A DNA stretch of 47,221 bases, taken from Leptospira ainlahdjerensis. Its GTDB lineage: Bacteria > Spirochaetota > Leptospiria > Leptospirales > Leptospiraceae. Numbering within the stretch: position 1 is the stretch's first letter; every line of letters begins with the position of its first letter. A program made the translations under genes and the position numbers. The stretch is taken from positions 1 through 47,221 of the forward strand of contig NZ_JAFFPU010000020.1 in NCBI RefSeq assembly GCF_016919175.1. The letters are read 5' to 3'. Positions 10,230-20,100 of the stretch are shown in pieces. The notes under the pieces were generated by a model. That model was given only the letters and a program-made list of their open reading frames with translations. It ran no database searches and was not told the DNA's origin.

Positions 10230-10961
10230 ATGAATCAAAAGATAAAAATCGTATCGATACTGATATCCCTCGCGATGACCGGAGGGTCTATCGTGCTCCT
10301 CAGTCAGGAAACTAAAACAGGAGATGCGAAGGTTGGCTTTCTATTAGGAAAAGCTCATGTTCAAAAGGCCGGTAAGACCGCATGGGAACCTCTAAAATCC
10401 AACGACTTCGTTGACGAAGGCGACTTAATTTCCACCGGAAACGGTTCGAGACTGACAGTCATGTATAAGGGCTCCGAGTTCAAAATTCAACAGAACAGCA
10501 AGATCAAACTCGCGAGTCTTCACGGAGAAGCTAAAGACGGAAGAATTGAAGTAAACCAAGGGTTCGCTTGGTTTAAAGTGGTCGGATTGAAAGGAAGAAA
10601 GTTCGACGTAGCGACCGCAACTTCCACTGCGGGAGTAAGAGGAACTTCTTTTTCGGTTCTCTTTGATCCGAAAACAAAGGATTCCTCTTTCTGTACGTGT
10701 GAAGGAACCGTAGCCGTTTCCGATTCGGATGGAAAGGAAATCCTTCAGGAAAAGGGCAAAGGAACTATGGTATCCGCGAAAGATACCGAGATGAAAAAAG
10801 TGGAATATGAGGGAGTCATTAAGAAGTTAAAAGCGCTTTCCGGATTTGAAGCCAGATTGAAAAAGAACGCTTCTCTTAAAAACTGTCTTTCCTGCCATAC
10901 TCCGGAAGGTTGGGTTCCGCCCAACGACGTTCAAAGGGACGAAACTTACGGAAAACAGTAA
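10230..10961 (+). CDS. FecR-domain protein with a C-terminal CxxCH motif
   Basis: A 243-residue exported protein. A signal sequence or N-terminal anchor (about 1-26) is followed by a FecR-like domain (about 50-180): VDEGDLISTGNGSRLTVMY, strands around SKIKLAS, the TSTAGVRGTSFSV signature and VAVSD. In iron-signalling systems this domain sits in the periplasm and controls a sigma factor, but no sigma factor or TonB receptor is nearby, so it is a stand-alone use of the fold. The tail carries C219-L-S-C222-H223, the attachment motif of c-type haem. GGAG precedes the ATG, and only 14 bases separate it from the barrel gene, so both form one operon that ends at the terminator at 11005. Confidence 0.85.
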   Translation: MNQKIKIVSILISLAMTGGSIVLLSQETKTGDAKVGFLLGKAHVQKAGKTAWEPLKSNDFVDEGDLISTGNGSRLTVMYKGSEFKIQQNSKIKLASLHGEAKDGRIEVNQGFAWFKVVGLKGRKFDVATATSTAGVRGTSFSVLFDPKTKDSSFCTCEGTVAVSDSDGKEILQEKGKGTMVSAKDTEMKKVEYEGVIKKLKALSGFEARLKKNASLKNCLSCHTPEGWVPPNDVQRDETYGKQ

Positions 10962-11004
10962 TTTCTTATATTCTTATAAGACCAGAACCACAACACTTGT
11001 TTCG

Positions 11005-11030
11005 GCCCGGGTAAAACCCGGGCTTTTTTT
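11005..11030 (+). terminator. Rho-independent terminator of the barrel/FecR operon
   Basis: GCCCGGGT (11005-11012) pairs perfectly with ACCCGGGC (11016-11023) around an AAA loop, followed directly by seven T. It is 44 bases after the FecR-domain gene stop. This is the clearest terminator in the window. Confidence 0.93.
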
Positions 11031-11237
11031 ATGTGGTCAGCTTTTAAAGAGTATTTTTAAATTCTATAATATTCTAATATTCAATGAATCCGATTTCGAA
11101 TGTAAAATTATCTTTGGCAACCATACTCTTTCCCATATTTCCAATTCAGTCCGTCTTTAGTTTGTTCAACTCTATAGAATTCGAAAAATTCGGATCATAA
11201 TACCACAACCGAGAGGAGTCCATAAACACCGGTCAGT

Positions 11238-11879
11238 ATGAAATCTCTTATCGAAAGACTCAAACTCTGGTTGGAAGTCCATGTTCCGGATCCGAATCCT
11301 TTTTTAAAACCAGGCTCCGTCGAAAATCTTACAACCCTGCCACAATCGCTCCGGGAATTATATTCTCTCGCAGACGGTCAATACGAAGGAATTCCATTAT
11401 TTGAAATTTTTTATTTTATGCCGGCCAAACTCTGCCTGGAAACCAAACACGAGATGGACACTCTTGCAAAGGAGGAAAGCTGGACGGAGGGCACTTGGAA
11501 TTCGAACTGGTTTCCCTTCGCAGAAGACTTATCGGGCGATTATTTGGTCGTGGATAATCGAAGCGGAAAAATTTTCCAATACGTGCACGACGATGCCCCG
11601 ATTCTATTAAACTCAATTTCTCTGGAGAATTTTTTAGAAGAATTTGCCCAAAAATTAGAAAGAAATATTTTCATATTTACCGAGGACGTAGGGATCATCG
11701 ATAAAGCGGAATACGATCGATCCCCAAAAAGAACTTTTCTTCAGCGACTCAAAGATTGGAAGGATGAAAGAAGTCTTGTAACACAATTGCTCCTTGAATC
11801 TCTTTTGGTTCCAAGTCTCGTTTTCTTAGCTGTTTATTTGCTCGCTTTTATTATAAAAAAATCATTCAAGAGCGGCTAA
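11238..11879 (+). CDS. SMI1/KNR4 (SUKH)-like protein with C-terminal membrane anchor
   Basis: A 213-residue protein. Residues about 12-150 look like an SMI1/KNR4 (SUKH) domain: LPQSLRELYSLADGQYEGIPLF gives the typical 'LP..l..ly...dGq..g.plf' opening, followed by WFPFAEDLSGDYLVVDN and a GKIFQYVHDD strand. A membrane helix at about 188-207 sits near the C-terminus, which is unusual for this family. SUKH domains often act as immunity proteins against secreted toxins, but no toxin gene is adjacent, so that role is not supported here; many bacterial members are of unknown function. It stands alone between terminators and the SQR-like gene. Confidence 0.75.
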   Translation: MKSLIERLKLWLEVHVPDPNPFLKPGSVENLTTLPQSLRELYSLADGQYEGIPLFEIFYFMPAKLCLETKHEMDTLAKEESWTEGTWNSNWFPFAEDLSGDYLVVDNRSGKIFQYVHDDAPILLNSISLENFLEEFAQKLERNIFIFTEDVGIIDKAEYDRSPKRTFLQRLKDWKDERSLVTQLLLESLLVPSLVFLAVYLLAFIIKKSFKSG

Positions 11880-11955
11880 CGTTCTTAAGAAAGCAAACCA
11901 AATCCCTGAACGATCTTGTCCTTTCGAAATAGTCATATTGAGATATGATAAACGT

Positions 11956-12150
11956 TTAGTGATGCGATTTTAATATCATCAGGGTCATTCTAAAATTAAT
12001 CCCGATAAATCTCCAGATCTGCCACAACAGGGAGGTTCTAAAATACTTTGTGATTCGGTTTGGAACCGACGTAAAATCGCCTTGCGTGTATGCGTTTCTT
12101 AACTTCTCGTTATCTTCGAGAATGAGTTCCGTTTCCTCTTGTGTATCCAT
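11956..12150 (-). CDS. Small hypothetical protein downstream of the SQR-like gene
   Basis: A 64-residue protein starting MDTQEETELILEDN, with an acidic N-terminal half and a C-terminal amphipathic or membrane-associated helix (LLWQIWRFIGINFRMTLMIL). I chose ATG 12150 because GGAGAAAG stands at an ideal distance. An earlier ATG (12165) and a GTG (12189) are in frame; the latter would overlap the SQR-like gene. It begins 18 bases after the SQR-like stop, so it is probably cotranscribed and may help anchor or mature that enzyme. I do not recognise a family. Confidence 0.6.
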   Translation of the reverse strand: MDTQEETELILEDNEKLRNAYTQGDFTSVPNRITKYFRTSLLWQIWRFIGINFRMTLMILKSHH

Positions 12151-12167
12151 TTTTCTTTCTCCCATTT

Positions 12168-13625
12168 TTATTCCGGAATCATCCACCAACCGATATTTCC
12201 CTTTGCCTTATAGAGAAACATAGAATGAAGCAACATCTTGATCCAATGTCCGGCTAATCCGATCTCGCCCGTCGTGTATCTCAAAGACCTACCCAACTTG
12301 GGATATTTTTTGTAATCGGGAACAATCGGGTAAATCGTCATCGAAGCGGCGCCTCCATCAAAAAATCCTTTCCCAGCGGAAGCTACACAAGCCGCGCCCA
12401 TCTCAGCCATAGATGCGGTATGTGTCGGTTTTGTTTTGCCGTATCGAATCCTATCCGCGATACTTTTTGCAACGGCCTTCCCCATTGTCGCGGAAGGCAT
12501 TCCGGTTCTTGGAGGTGTGGGAGAAATCTGAATACCTTCCTTTGTCTTCATGATTTTCGAGATTGGATGAGGCGGTGCGAATGCGATTCCGATAGCGAAC
12601 ACGTTCGGATAAAAAGGGCTTTGATAGGTTTTCGGCCAATCGTCCGGATCCCATTCTTCAAAACCTTTGGGATTGTAGTTTGCGTCCACCTTCATCATTC
12701 CGTTCGCGGCGAACATTTTTTCGGTAATGTCTTCTCCGGATTTTGAGAATGATTTTAAACCGACACCGGCGAAAGGAGGAATCAACATCGTAAAGTCGGT
12801 TTTAACAAAACTTTTTTCCCCGTCTAAAGTGATAAAGTGAACCCTATCCTTTTCGATTTTCGTCACGTGAGCTTTTGTTTTCCATTGAACTTCTCTTTCA
12901 GCGAATAACGACTCCGCAAAAATCTTACCGCTCGTGATATAACCTCCCCTTTCCAAATGCATTCCTCCCATTCCGAAATCGCCTAACTCGTATTCGTTGG
13001 ACAACCAGAGAAGTTTTGCCTTGTCTCGAACTCCTTCCTTTCTCAATTCGTAATCGATATTGAACAGATATTCAAAGGCGGCGCCCTGACAGGTACAGGT
13101 TCCGTGTCCCGTGCCGATTACAAAGTTCAAAGTTTCACCGGCTTTCATTCGTCGGATCGCGTCTTTGAAGGAACGCGCCGCTTCTTCCGCGTGACCATAG
13201 GTACAGACCGAATGTGTAAATCCTTCATCGGGACCAAGTCCGGGTGTCGCTCCGAAATTGAGCTTCGGACCCGTCGCGTTTATGCAAAAATCATAATGAA
13301 TCGTTTCTCTTTTTCCTACGTTGTCACCCGAGGTAAATTCATAGGTTACGAAAGGTTGAGTGTGATCCGAATCTCCCTCCGGATGGATGCTGATCCCTTT
13401 AGCCTGAAGAAAACGAATTTTCATTTTTTCATAGACCGGTTTGAGAGGAAACGTGACCTCTTCCGGCTTCATGGCTCCTACTCCGACCCAAATATTGGAA
13501 GGAATCCAGTTCCACTGTGAGTTCGGGGATATGACGACTATCTCGTGTTTTTTTCCGAGATATCTTTTGAGCAGTGTGGCGGCCGTGTGACCGGATATAC
13601 CGGCGCCTAAAACGATGATTCTCAT
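12168..13625 (-). CDS. Sulfide:quinone oxidoreductase-like flavoprotein
   Basis: A 485-residue FAD-dependent oxidoreductase of the NDH-2/SQR superfamily. The N-terminal dinucleotide motif is VLGAGISGHTAA. SQR-type features are the ISPNSQWNWIPSNIWVGVG segment near residue 33 and three cysteine regions: C141 (SVCTYGHAEEAA), C177/C179 (GTCTCQGAAFEYLF) and a third in EMGAACVASAGKGFFDG near residue 410, matching the three-Cys layout of sulfide-oxidising members. It would pass electrons from sulfide, or a related sulfur compound, to the quinone pool at the membrane face. The start is well supported: AGAGGTG lies just upstream of ATG 13625. Related FAD proteins can have other donors, so the substrate is inferred. 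Confidence 0.85.
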   Translation of the reverse strand: MRIIVLGAGISGHTAATLLKRYLGKKHEIVVISPNSQWNWIPSNIWVGVGAMKPEEVTFPLKPVYEKMKIRFLQAKGISIHPEGDSDHTQPFVTYEFTSGDNVGKRETIHYDFCINATGPKLNFGATPGLGPDEGFTHSVCTYGHAEEAARSFKDAIRRMKAGETLNFVIGTGHGTCTCQGAAFEYLFNIDYELRKEGVRDKAKLLWLSNEYELGDFGMGGMHLERGGYITSGKIFAESLFAEREVQWKTKAHVTKIEKDRVHFITLDGEKSFVKTDFTMLIPPFAGVGLKSFSKSGEDITEKMFAANGMMKVDANYNPKGFEEWDPDDWPKTYQSPFYPNVFAIGIAFAPPHPISKIMKTKEGIQISPTPPRTGMPSATMGKAVAKSIADRIRYGKTKPTHTASMAEMGAACVASAGKGFFDGGAASMTIYPIVPDYKKYPKLGRSLRYTTGEIGLAGHWIKMLLHSMFLYKAKGNIGWWMIPE

Positions 13626-13638
13626 GAGAACACCTCTC

Positions 13639-13659
13639 AGACGTGGTTTTGCTACGTCT
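13639..13659. promoter_or_regulatory. Short inverted repeat upstream of the SQR-like gene
   Basis: AGACGT (13639-13644) and ACGTCT (13654-13659) form a perfect 6-bp inverted repeat with a 9-base spacer, 14 bases upstream of the SQR-like start codon. It could be an operator, since sulfide oxidoreductases are often regulated by sulfide-sensing repressors, but the repeat is short and could occur by chance. Confidence 0.3.
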
Positions 13660-14059
13660 TAATTCGGATCGGACCATTCAGAAAATCGAATTCGCTTAAA
13701 TCGAATCATAGCTTTTTTAAAAGGAAAAGGAAGACATTTCCGGTTTGAATCCTTTTCAAATCCATTGATATTTCTCAATCCATTCCTCAGATCGATTTCC
13801 GCCTCGCAAACGGTTAGCAGATTCCCTATCTTAACATTCCGATTTTTTTGGTGTAGAATTTTAATTCAGACTTGAGACCGTTCAAATTCCGGCTTTTTCT
13901 CTACAGGTATCGAATCTTTGTCAACAATCTCATTTTGATTTTCTTATCGGTTTCCCTTTTTAGTTTGTTTCCATTATTCAAACGTCCATTGTTTTCAGAT
14001 CCGTTAAAACGAAATTCGTTATTCCGACCTCCGATTATTCCAGGTTCTTTTATCATCGG
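13660..14059. other. Intergenic region between the SQR-like gene and the lipoprotein operon
   Basis: About 400 bases hold no supported gene. A 70-residue plus-strand open frame near 13872-14084 has a hydrophobic segment, but it runs into the terminator of the lipoprotein operon and lacks a ribosome-binding site, so I leave it out. The right part of the SQR promoter should be at the left end of this gap. Nothing else is recognisable. Confidence 0.5.
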
Positions 14060-14095
14060 GAATAAACAAAAAAGGCCGCGTTAGAGGCGGCCTTT
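14060..14095 (-). terminator. Terminator of the giant lipoprotein operon
   Basis: AAAGGCCGC (14071-14079) pairs with GCGGCCTTT (14087-14095) around a 7-base loop. Read on the minus strand the stem is followed by a T-rich tract (TTTTGTTTATT). It lies 25 bases past the stop of the 992-residue lipoprotein gene. Confidence 0.85.
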
Positions 14096-14119
14096 CGAAA
14101 TTCTTTTCGATTTTGAATC

Positions 14120-17098
14120 TTAGGGACAGGTGATCAGGGCTCCCGGATCGGCGATTGCAGGCCCCCCGGGATTGAACTTAAGACCGCCGAATACATAAGG
14201 ATAAGCCTCGGTATCCGAGATCGGAAGAGTATGAAGGTTCGAATGAGTCGTCTTCGCGATAATTCCGCATTCAGTTCCGTTCGTCGGATGTGTCAAGGCC
14301 GGAAGAGAAATGGAAGGCGGAAGAGGAATCTCCTTCAATACGTTGTTCACGAGCGGAACTATCAGAGTCGGAACAAGAGGATCGATCACCGCCAAAATTC
14401 CCTTAGGATCCAAACCGAACGGATTCGGAGCCCCCGCCCCCGATGAACCTTCCAAGATGTCTAACGTGTAAGAAAGAGTAGGACCGTTCGAAATGACGAT
14501 CTTCAACGCATTCAAATTTGCGTATGCAGGGTTATTGGTTGGATTGGAAAAAGTAACGAAGTCAAAATCCGCTAGACCTTTTAAACTCGCCCTCGCAGTA
14601 CTGATCAAATAAGTAGAGTTATCGGGCCTTTTCCCACGAATCGAAAGTTGAATGTCCGTAAAATTCACTTCCAACTTCGGTTTAGCGGTTCCTATTACGG
14701 GTTTTAAGATTCCGTTCGGCGCATGGATCGGACTGACGGAGATTACAATATCATCGGTTCCGTTGATCGCTGGAACAAGAACACTCGTAGCAGGATCGAT
14801 TCCGATCAGATTGTCTCTTCCCGGAGCGAGAATGTTTACGATCGGTGCCACCTTGATCAAGGATTCGGTCAACTGAAACAAAGGATCGGTTCCCGCGTAT
14901 TGTTTGATCGTATCGATAAATAGTTTATCGATGTTCAAATCCAAAGCTCTGTTTTTCCAGAGATGATACGCGGCCTGAGTTATGGTATCCACCGTGAGGG
15001 ACAGCAACAAACCGGGGTTAGCCGCACTCTGAGAAAACTGATAAAGATTGCTCATCGCACCGGTAGGTTTTGTGACAACAAAACCGTTCATCAACTGATG
15101 TGTTCTCGGTGAACCGATCGGATTCTTAGCCGAAATTCCAAGATCGATCGATCCCACAATTCCACGATTGGAACCGGTCACTCTTACCTGAGAATCCGTA
15201 CCCAACTGGATCTTGACGTTCAGCGGAAAATTCGCAAGCGGAGCCGGTAGATAGGAAGGAAGTGCGATATCAACGCCGGGGGCTTTTAACGAACCGATGA
15301 TCGAGTTCAAAACGGAAGGAGCTACGTCTTCGATGAAGTTACGCAACATCGACCTAGTGATCAATGGAGTCAACGTTGGCACCATTCCGTTCGCGGCGCC
15401 TTCCGTGGTTCCTGCGAGCCAACCTGCAAGCCCGCTCGTCGTTGCCTCGAGTTTGACTTGGTTTACCCTTCCGTCCCTATCCTTGACCGTAAGATTGTTG
15501 GACCAATCTGTGGTATTGAAATTGGAAAGATTCGTGATCGGGGTAAAAATATTCAGCGCCGTATCTCCGTTGGAATCGATCGTCAAACTCGCTTTACCGG
15601 TAGTGTTTCTATCGGCAGGCGGAGAATCGTTGTAGTTTAGATAAGCCGTCGTGGAGAATACGAATCTGTTTCCGGAACCGATGACGAGAAACAAGGAACC
15701 TCGACTTCTTGCGATCATCACCATATCCACCGCGAGAGTTTTTCCTTTAAATTGAAAACCCAATTCTCCCGTGTTGTTCGCGACCATATTGACCCCGATG
15801 TTTTTCAGAGAGGGGAATCCGGCAACTCCCGTATGGATCGTGATCCCGGTGATATAAACGTCGATGTCGAAGTCGGTACAACTCGTGAAGATCAGAGTCG
15901 CACAACCTTCCTCCGTAAATCCACCCGGATTCTCACCCGAACCGCCGCAGTAACCGTCGCCAAAACCCGAAGAAGAATCTCCGTAGTTTCGAATATACTG
16001 AGGCATCGTAAAACCTCCAATCCCGCTGTAATCGATACAATAGGAAGATCGCCTAACGTTCGTTTTTGGAGAATCGGCAAACTGATTAAACGTATTTCCG
16101 TTTACCTTAAAATTTCCGGCGGTAAATCGTTCCAAAACCTTGGATAAAAACGGCATCGCCTGAGCTTGATCCAAAATGATGGAACCTCCGTTAACGATCA
16201 TATTGTTCGGCGTCGTATTTACATTCCCATAATTGAATGTGGCGAATCGTTTGAAAACCTTCCCCGAGGCGACCGTGATCTCGTAATAATATACGTTTCC
16301 TCCGATAAAGGGCGGAATCGCGGATGCCGTTAGGTTCGTCGTCAAAGTTGTGTTCATCGGACAAGGAGGCGCACCGCAGATATCGATACCGCTCGAGTTA
16401 GCATCTCCCATGTGTTTGAGTTTGATCGACTGGATCGAGTTTGTTCCGATCAGAGGATTTGTAAAAGTGGAAGTCAAAGTTAATATCGGAGTAGTAGCCT
16501 TGTTGAACGTGATATCGTTGGTGCCGCCTAACGTGTTTACCGTATTGATCTTATTCGTCATCAAGTAATCCGGCTCAGTAATAAACGTCTGAGCGTAACT
16601 AGTAAGATCTTTTCCGTCGATCGTCTTTGAGTTGGCGGTTAAGGACAAAGTGTATTCTTCGTTGGTCTTAAATTCTCGATATGGATCGAATACGAGACGA
16701 GAACTGGAAGCCCAGTAAAAAGTCCCTCCCTTTCCGGGGCCTGGAAGAATTCCGACCGCCGGTGCAAGGACAAGATCCGCCTGAACGGAAGCTTTATTCA
16801 TGGGTTGTGAGAATCTGATCTCGATACTTTTATAACGATCAACGTCCGTCGTCGACGAGATAAAAAGAATCGCTTCCGGAGCCGCGGCCCCGAAATTTGC
16901 AGGCAGACTTGTGGGCGCGTCCGTTTCGGTATACGGAGCAACCACGTTAGCCGAAACAGACGTATCCGTGGAAAGGCCGAAAAGTGAAAGTACGCTGTTG
17001 AGGGGAGAACCGGCGCTTTTATCCGAGGAGCATCCGGTTCCTGAAAAAAACAGAATCGCCAAAATTACCGCTGAGAATGAATTTTTCTTTTTGTTCAT
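14120..17098 (-). CDS. Large lipoprotein with a bacterial Ig-like domain
   Basis: A 992-residue exported protein with signal peptide and lipobox SGTGC, lipid on Cys23. Residues about 68-170 resemble a bacterial Ig-like (Big_5 type) domain: SIEIRFSQPMNKASVQADL, a WASSSRLVFDP strand and EYTLSLTANSKTIDGKDL. The rest is Gly/Asn/Thr-rich and beta-rich, with several cysteine pairs around residues 240-245 and 390-410, and no family I can name. It likely sits on the cell surface or the periplasmic face of the outer membrane. It starts 30 bases after the stop of the 1166-residue lipoprotein gene and so forms an operon with it, and a clear terminator follows. No repeats of the LigA/LigB type are evident. 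Confidence 0.85.
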   Translation of the reverse strand: MNKKKNSFSAVILAILFFSGTGCSSDKSAGSPLNSVLSLFGLSTDTSVSANVVAPYTETDAPTSLPANFGAAAPEAILFISSTTDVDRYKSIEIRFSQPMNKASVQADLVLAPAVGILPGPGKGGTFYWASSSRLVFDPYREFKTNEEYTLSLTANSKTIDGKDLTSYAQTFITEPDYLMTNKINTVNTLGGTNDITFNKATTPILTLTSTFTNPLIGTNSIQSIKLKHMGDANSSGIDICGAPPCPMNTTLTTNLTASAIPPFIGGNVYYYEITVASGKVFKRFATFNYGNVNTTPNNMIVNGGSIILDQAQAMPFLSKVLERFTAGNFKVNGNTFNQFADSPKTNVRRSSYCIDYSGIGGFTMPQYIRNYGDSSSGFGDGYCGGSGENPGGFTEEGCATLIFTSCTDFDIDVYITGITIHTGVAGFPSLKNIGVNMVANNTGELGFQFKGKTLAVDMVMIARSRGSLFLVIGSGNRFVFSTTAYLNYNDSPPADRNTTGKASLTIDSNGDTALNIFTPITNLSNFNTTDWSNNLTVKDRDGRVNQVKLEATTSGLAGWLAGTTEGAANGMVPTLTPLITRSMLRNFIEDVAPSVLNSIIGSLKAPGVDIALPSYLPAPLANFPLNVKIQLGTDSQVRVTGSNRGIVGSIDLGISAKNPIGSPRTHQLMNGFVVTKPTGAMSNLYQFSQSAANPGLLLSLTVDTITQAAYHLWKNRALDLNIDKLFIDTIKQYAGTDPLFQLTESLIKVAPIVNILAPGRDNLIGIDPATSVLVPAINGTDDIVISVSPIHAPNGILKPVIGTAKPKLEVNFTDIQLSIRGKRPDNSTYLISTARASLKGLADFDFVTFSNPTNNPAYANLNALKIVISNGPTLSYTLDILEGSSGAGAPNPFGLDPKGILAVIDPLVPTLIVPLVNNVLKEIPLPPSISLPALTHPTNGTECGIIAKTTHSNLHTLPISDTEAYPYVFGGLKFNPGGPAIADPGALITCP

Positions 17099-17128
17099 CT
17101 TTTTATTACACCAATCCTCTTTCTCTTT

Positions 17129-20100
17129 TCACTGCACCGAAAACATAAAGTTCATATCGTCCCAAAGCGTCGAAGTGGGCTGATCGTTGTTCCAATTGTC
17201 ATACATATAAAAACCCACGGGACTAAACTTTCTTCCCGCTTGATAGATATCCGCCATCTGTTGGATCAGAGTACCGGTCGAAAACAGAAATGAACGATTT
17301 GTTTCCTGTTTGTTCTGAATGATATCCGACCTAAGAAAATTTTTAAGATCCGCGAAGAGATCCTTTGAAGTAAAGGTGGTATTCATAAACATCCGATTCT
17401 CCAAATAAGAAAAAAAGCCGCCGTTGGCCGCGAGATAGTATCCGGTTCCGTAGAGCGGTCTTCCGTACGGAGCCATCGCCTCCAAGACCGGAGGAAGACT
17501 TTGTGTAAGAATGTTTGTGATCGTATATGATCTTGTGTTATCGGGATTGTAAAAAAGAGAAGAAGCCAGGTTTAAGAGCTGCGTGATTTCGGCGCCGCTC
17601 GGAGAAATATCCAAAAGAAGATCCAATAAGAAATCTAGACTCGCGACGATCGACCAGCCTGAACTTCTGGAGAGATAGTCTTTGAAAAGATTTACGACGT
17701 CGTCGACGCCGACCCAAAGAGGGTCGAAAATATTAGTTCCGTTTAAAGTGGGATAGTTTGCAACCTTATCCCTCCATTCCGTGAACTTAGTTTCGAGATT
17801 GAACTGGACCGCAGTCGGAGTCTCCGCATTCAATTTGATCTCTCCCATGACGAGCTTGAGTCCGTTAAAAATTTTAACTTTCACGTTTACGTTCGCGGGT
17901 TGACCCAATTGACTTAAGAATTTAACAAGCCCGGTAAGGAGTTGAGTTTTGCCGACGAGGTTCAACGCTCCGTCCTGAAAACGTCGTGTGTTCTCGGACA
18001 ACACGCTGATGATAGTTCTGTATTCTTGCGCGCCTGAATTCGTAAGAGGAAAGTATTCCATCGTGGAAGCGATAGGATTTCTAAAACCGTCGGCCATTCC
18101 CACGGTGCGAACTTGAGTAAAACTGGGAGGAGTCGGATTGGTGGGAGAAGTCGCGGTAGTATCTGGTCCGAAAAAGACAAGAGGTCGGGAAAATATCTCG
18201 GCGAGGTTGGTAAGAATCGTGTAGGGATTCTTAAACCCTGCGGTTTGTTGACCGGAGACTTGATCGTCTAAAGATTTTGTTAATGCGACAACGAGAGGGG
18301 TCAGAGTGTTCCTCTGCGCCCAATTTGAATTCACCTGATCCGGAATCACCTTCCCTACCGTAGTAAAACCCAATCTTTCCAAAACGGGCACGTTGAGCGA
18401 AATCACCGGAGGCAACATTCCGTAGATCAAATCCGGATTGGGAACAATCAAGGACCAAAGAGCGGGATAGACGAACGTTACTTGAAACGCCTGTTGTCCG
18501 TCCGCTCCAAACCCCCAACCTTCGAGAAGCATAACCGAATCCCCAGGCGTATTGGAAAGATAGGTAAGATCGGAACCCGCAGCGCTGTAAGTTTTTACGT
18601 AATTGGCGTTGTCGATCGTCCAACGACCGTTGTCGGTAGCACAAGCGCTCGGCAGGCAGTTCGGCTTGAGATTGAGCATACCGACAAGACCGTTTCCGAT
18701 CGCCGTGATAAAAAGCGCCTCCTCAAAGGCGACGGTGGCGGCTAACTTTGCGCGTACGGGAAGGACTGCAACGAAACGTTTCTCATACAATAACCACTGA
18801 AGATTTTTGTAAAACGCTTCCTCGTCGCTATCCACAGCACGTTGAGCGTCCGATTTCGGAATTTCGGTGATCGTATAAAACGTGTTCGGGACGTTCGGAC
18901 CGTTTTGACGATTTCCCCTCAACCCCACATATTTCGTGTTATTCGGAGCCGGAAGATTCAATTGAATTTCATAACTATGAGTCTGCCAGGTGGGTTGAAA
19001 GAGGGTTTCTGAAAGATCGGAATTGCGAGTAATCGAACCGTCCGGAGAAAGAAAATTCCCGGCCCCGTCTCTTCGATTCTTGTTGTAATAAGGACCGTAA
19101 CCGCCGTAGGTGACTCGTTTGATCCAATTCAAGGCCCAAGGAAGGGTTTTGTTATAGACACGATCGAAATTTGCCGCGGTCGGATCGGTGATCGGAGCAG
19201 TCACTCCCCTTGCGTTGTCTTCGAGCAGGGAGAGAACCCTGCTGTTCATATCGAATCTGTGAACTACTCCGTCTTTATAAACTTTATCACTGGTCTTACT
19301 CAGATTTGTAATATTCTTAAAATTGAATGGACTTGTGGAACCGATCACCGACTTGAGGGAATGGATTGCGTCGCCCACAGTCAATTCACCTCCCGTGGAA
19401 CCGCTGATCCAATCATTCGAAGTGTCGGCCGTATCCCAGGTAAAACCGTAGTTGTTGGCGATGGTAAGAACCACAAAAAGGGTTTCTAACGCGGACATGG
19501 AGCGGCTCGTTCCGTCGTACGCACGATCCTTTCCGTCCACATCGATACGAATGAGCTCTTTGAGAGAACCGTCCACATTCGAGGGACGTGCCGAAAAATC
19601 CAGAAGGCTTAGGTTCTCGGCGGTTTTTTGCAGAAGATTGACGGGAGTCGCGGTGATCGCGCCTGTATCCAAAAGGGTTCTAACGTTTTGAAAACCTTCC
19701 ATAAGAAAGGCTTTAAATTCAGCCGGATGAACAGGGTCGCTATAATCGGCGTTGTATTGAGCTCCGCCGGCCGTAAAATATTTATCCAAATTGAAGACCA
19801 ACTCTTTCATCGCGGTGTTTGGAGTTTTAAAATCCGAAAAACCTGCTCTCTTAAACATCATCTCGCCTAAGTCGTAGATGATGGAAATAAAACCGTCTTT
19901 GAGGGAACGATCGGCGACTAAGACCGGATCAAAAAAACCGTTGAGAAGACTTTCCACGCCGGCTCTCGCGTTCGCGTTCGCGATCAAACCCTTATAAGCC
20001 ACGTCTTCGATCTCCAAAAGGAGATCACGGGTGCTCTGACTTTTCAGATCCCTTGAAAAATCGTGGATCGATTGTGTGACTTGGTCTTTCGTTTTGGAAA

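Noticed and set aside
13872..14084. A 70-residue plus-strand frame with a hydrophobic segment
   Set aside because: It runs into the terminator of the opposing lipoprotein operon and lacks a ribosome-binding site.
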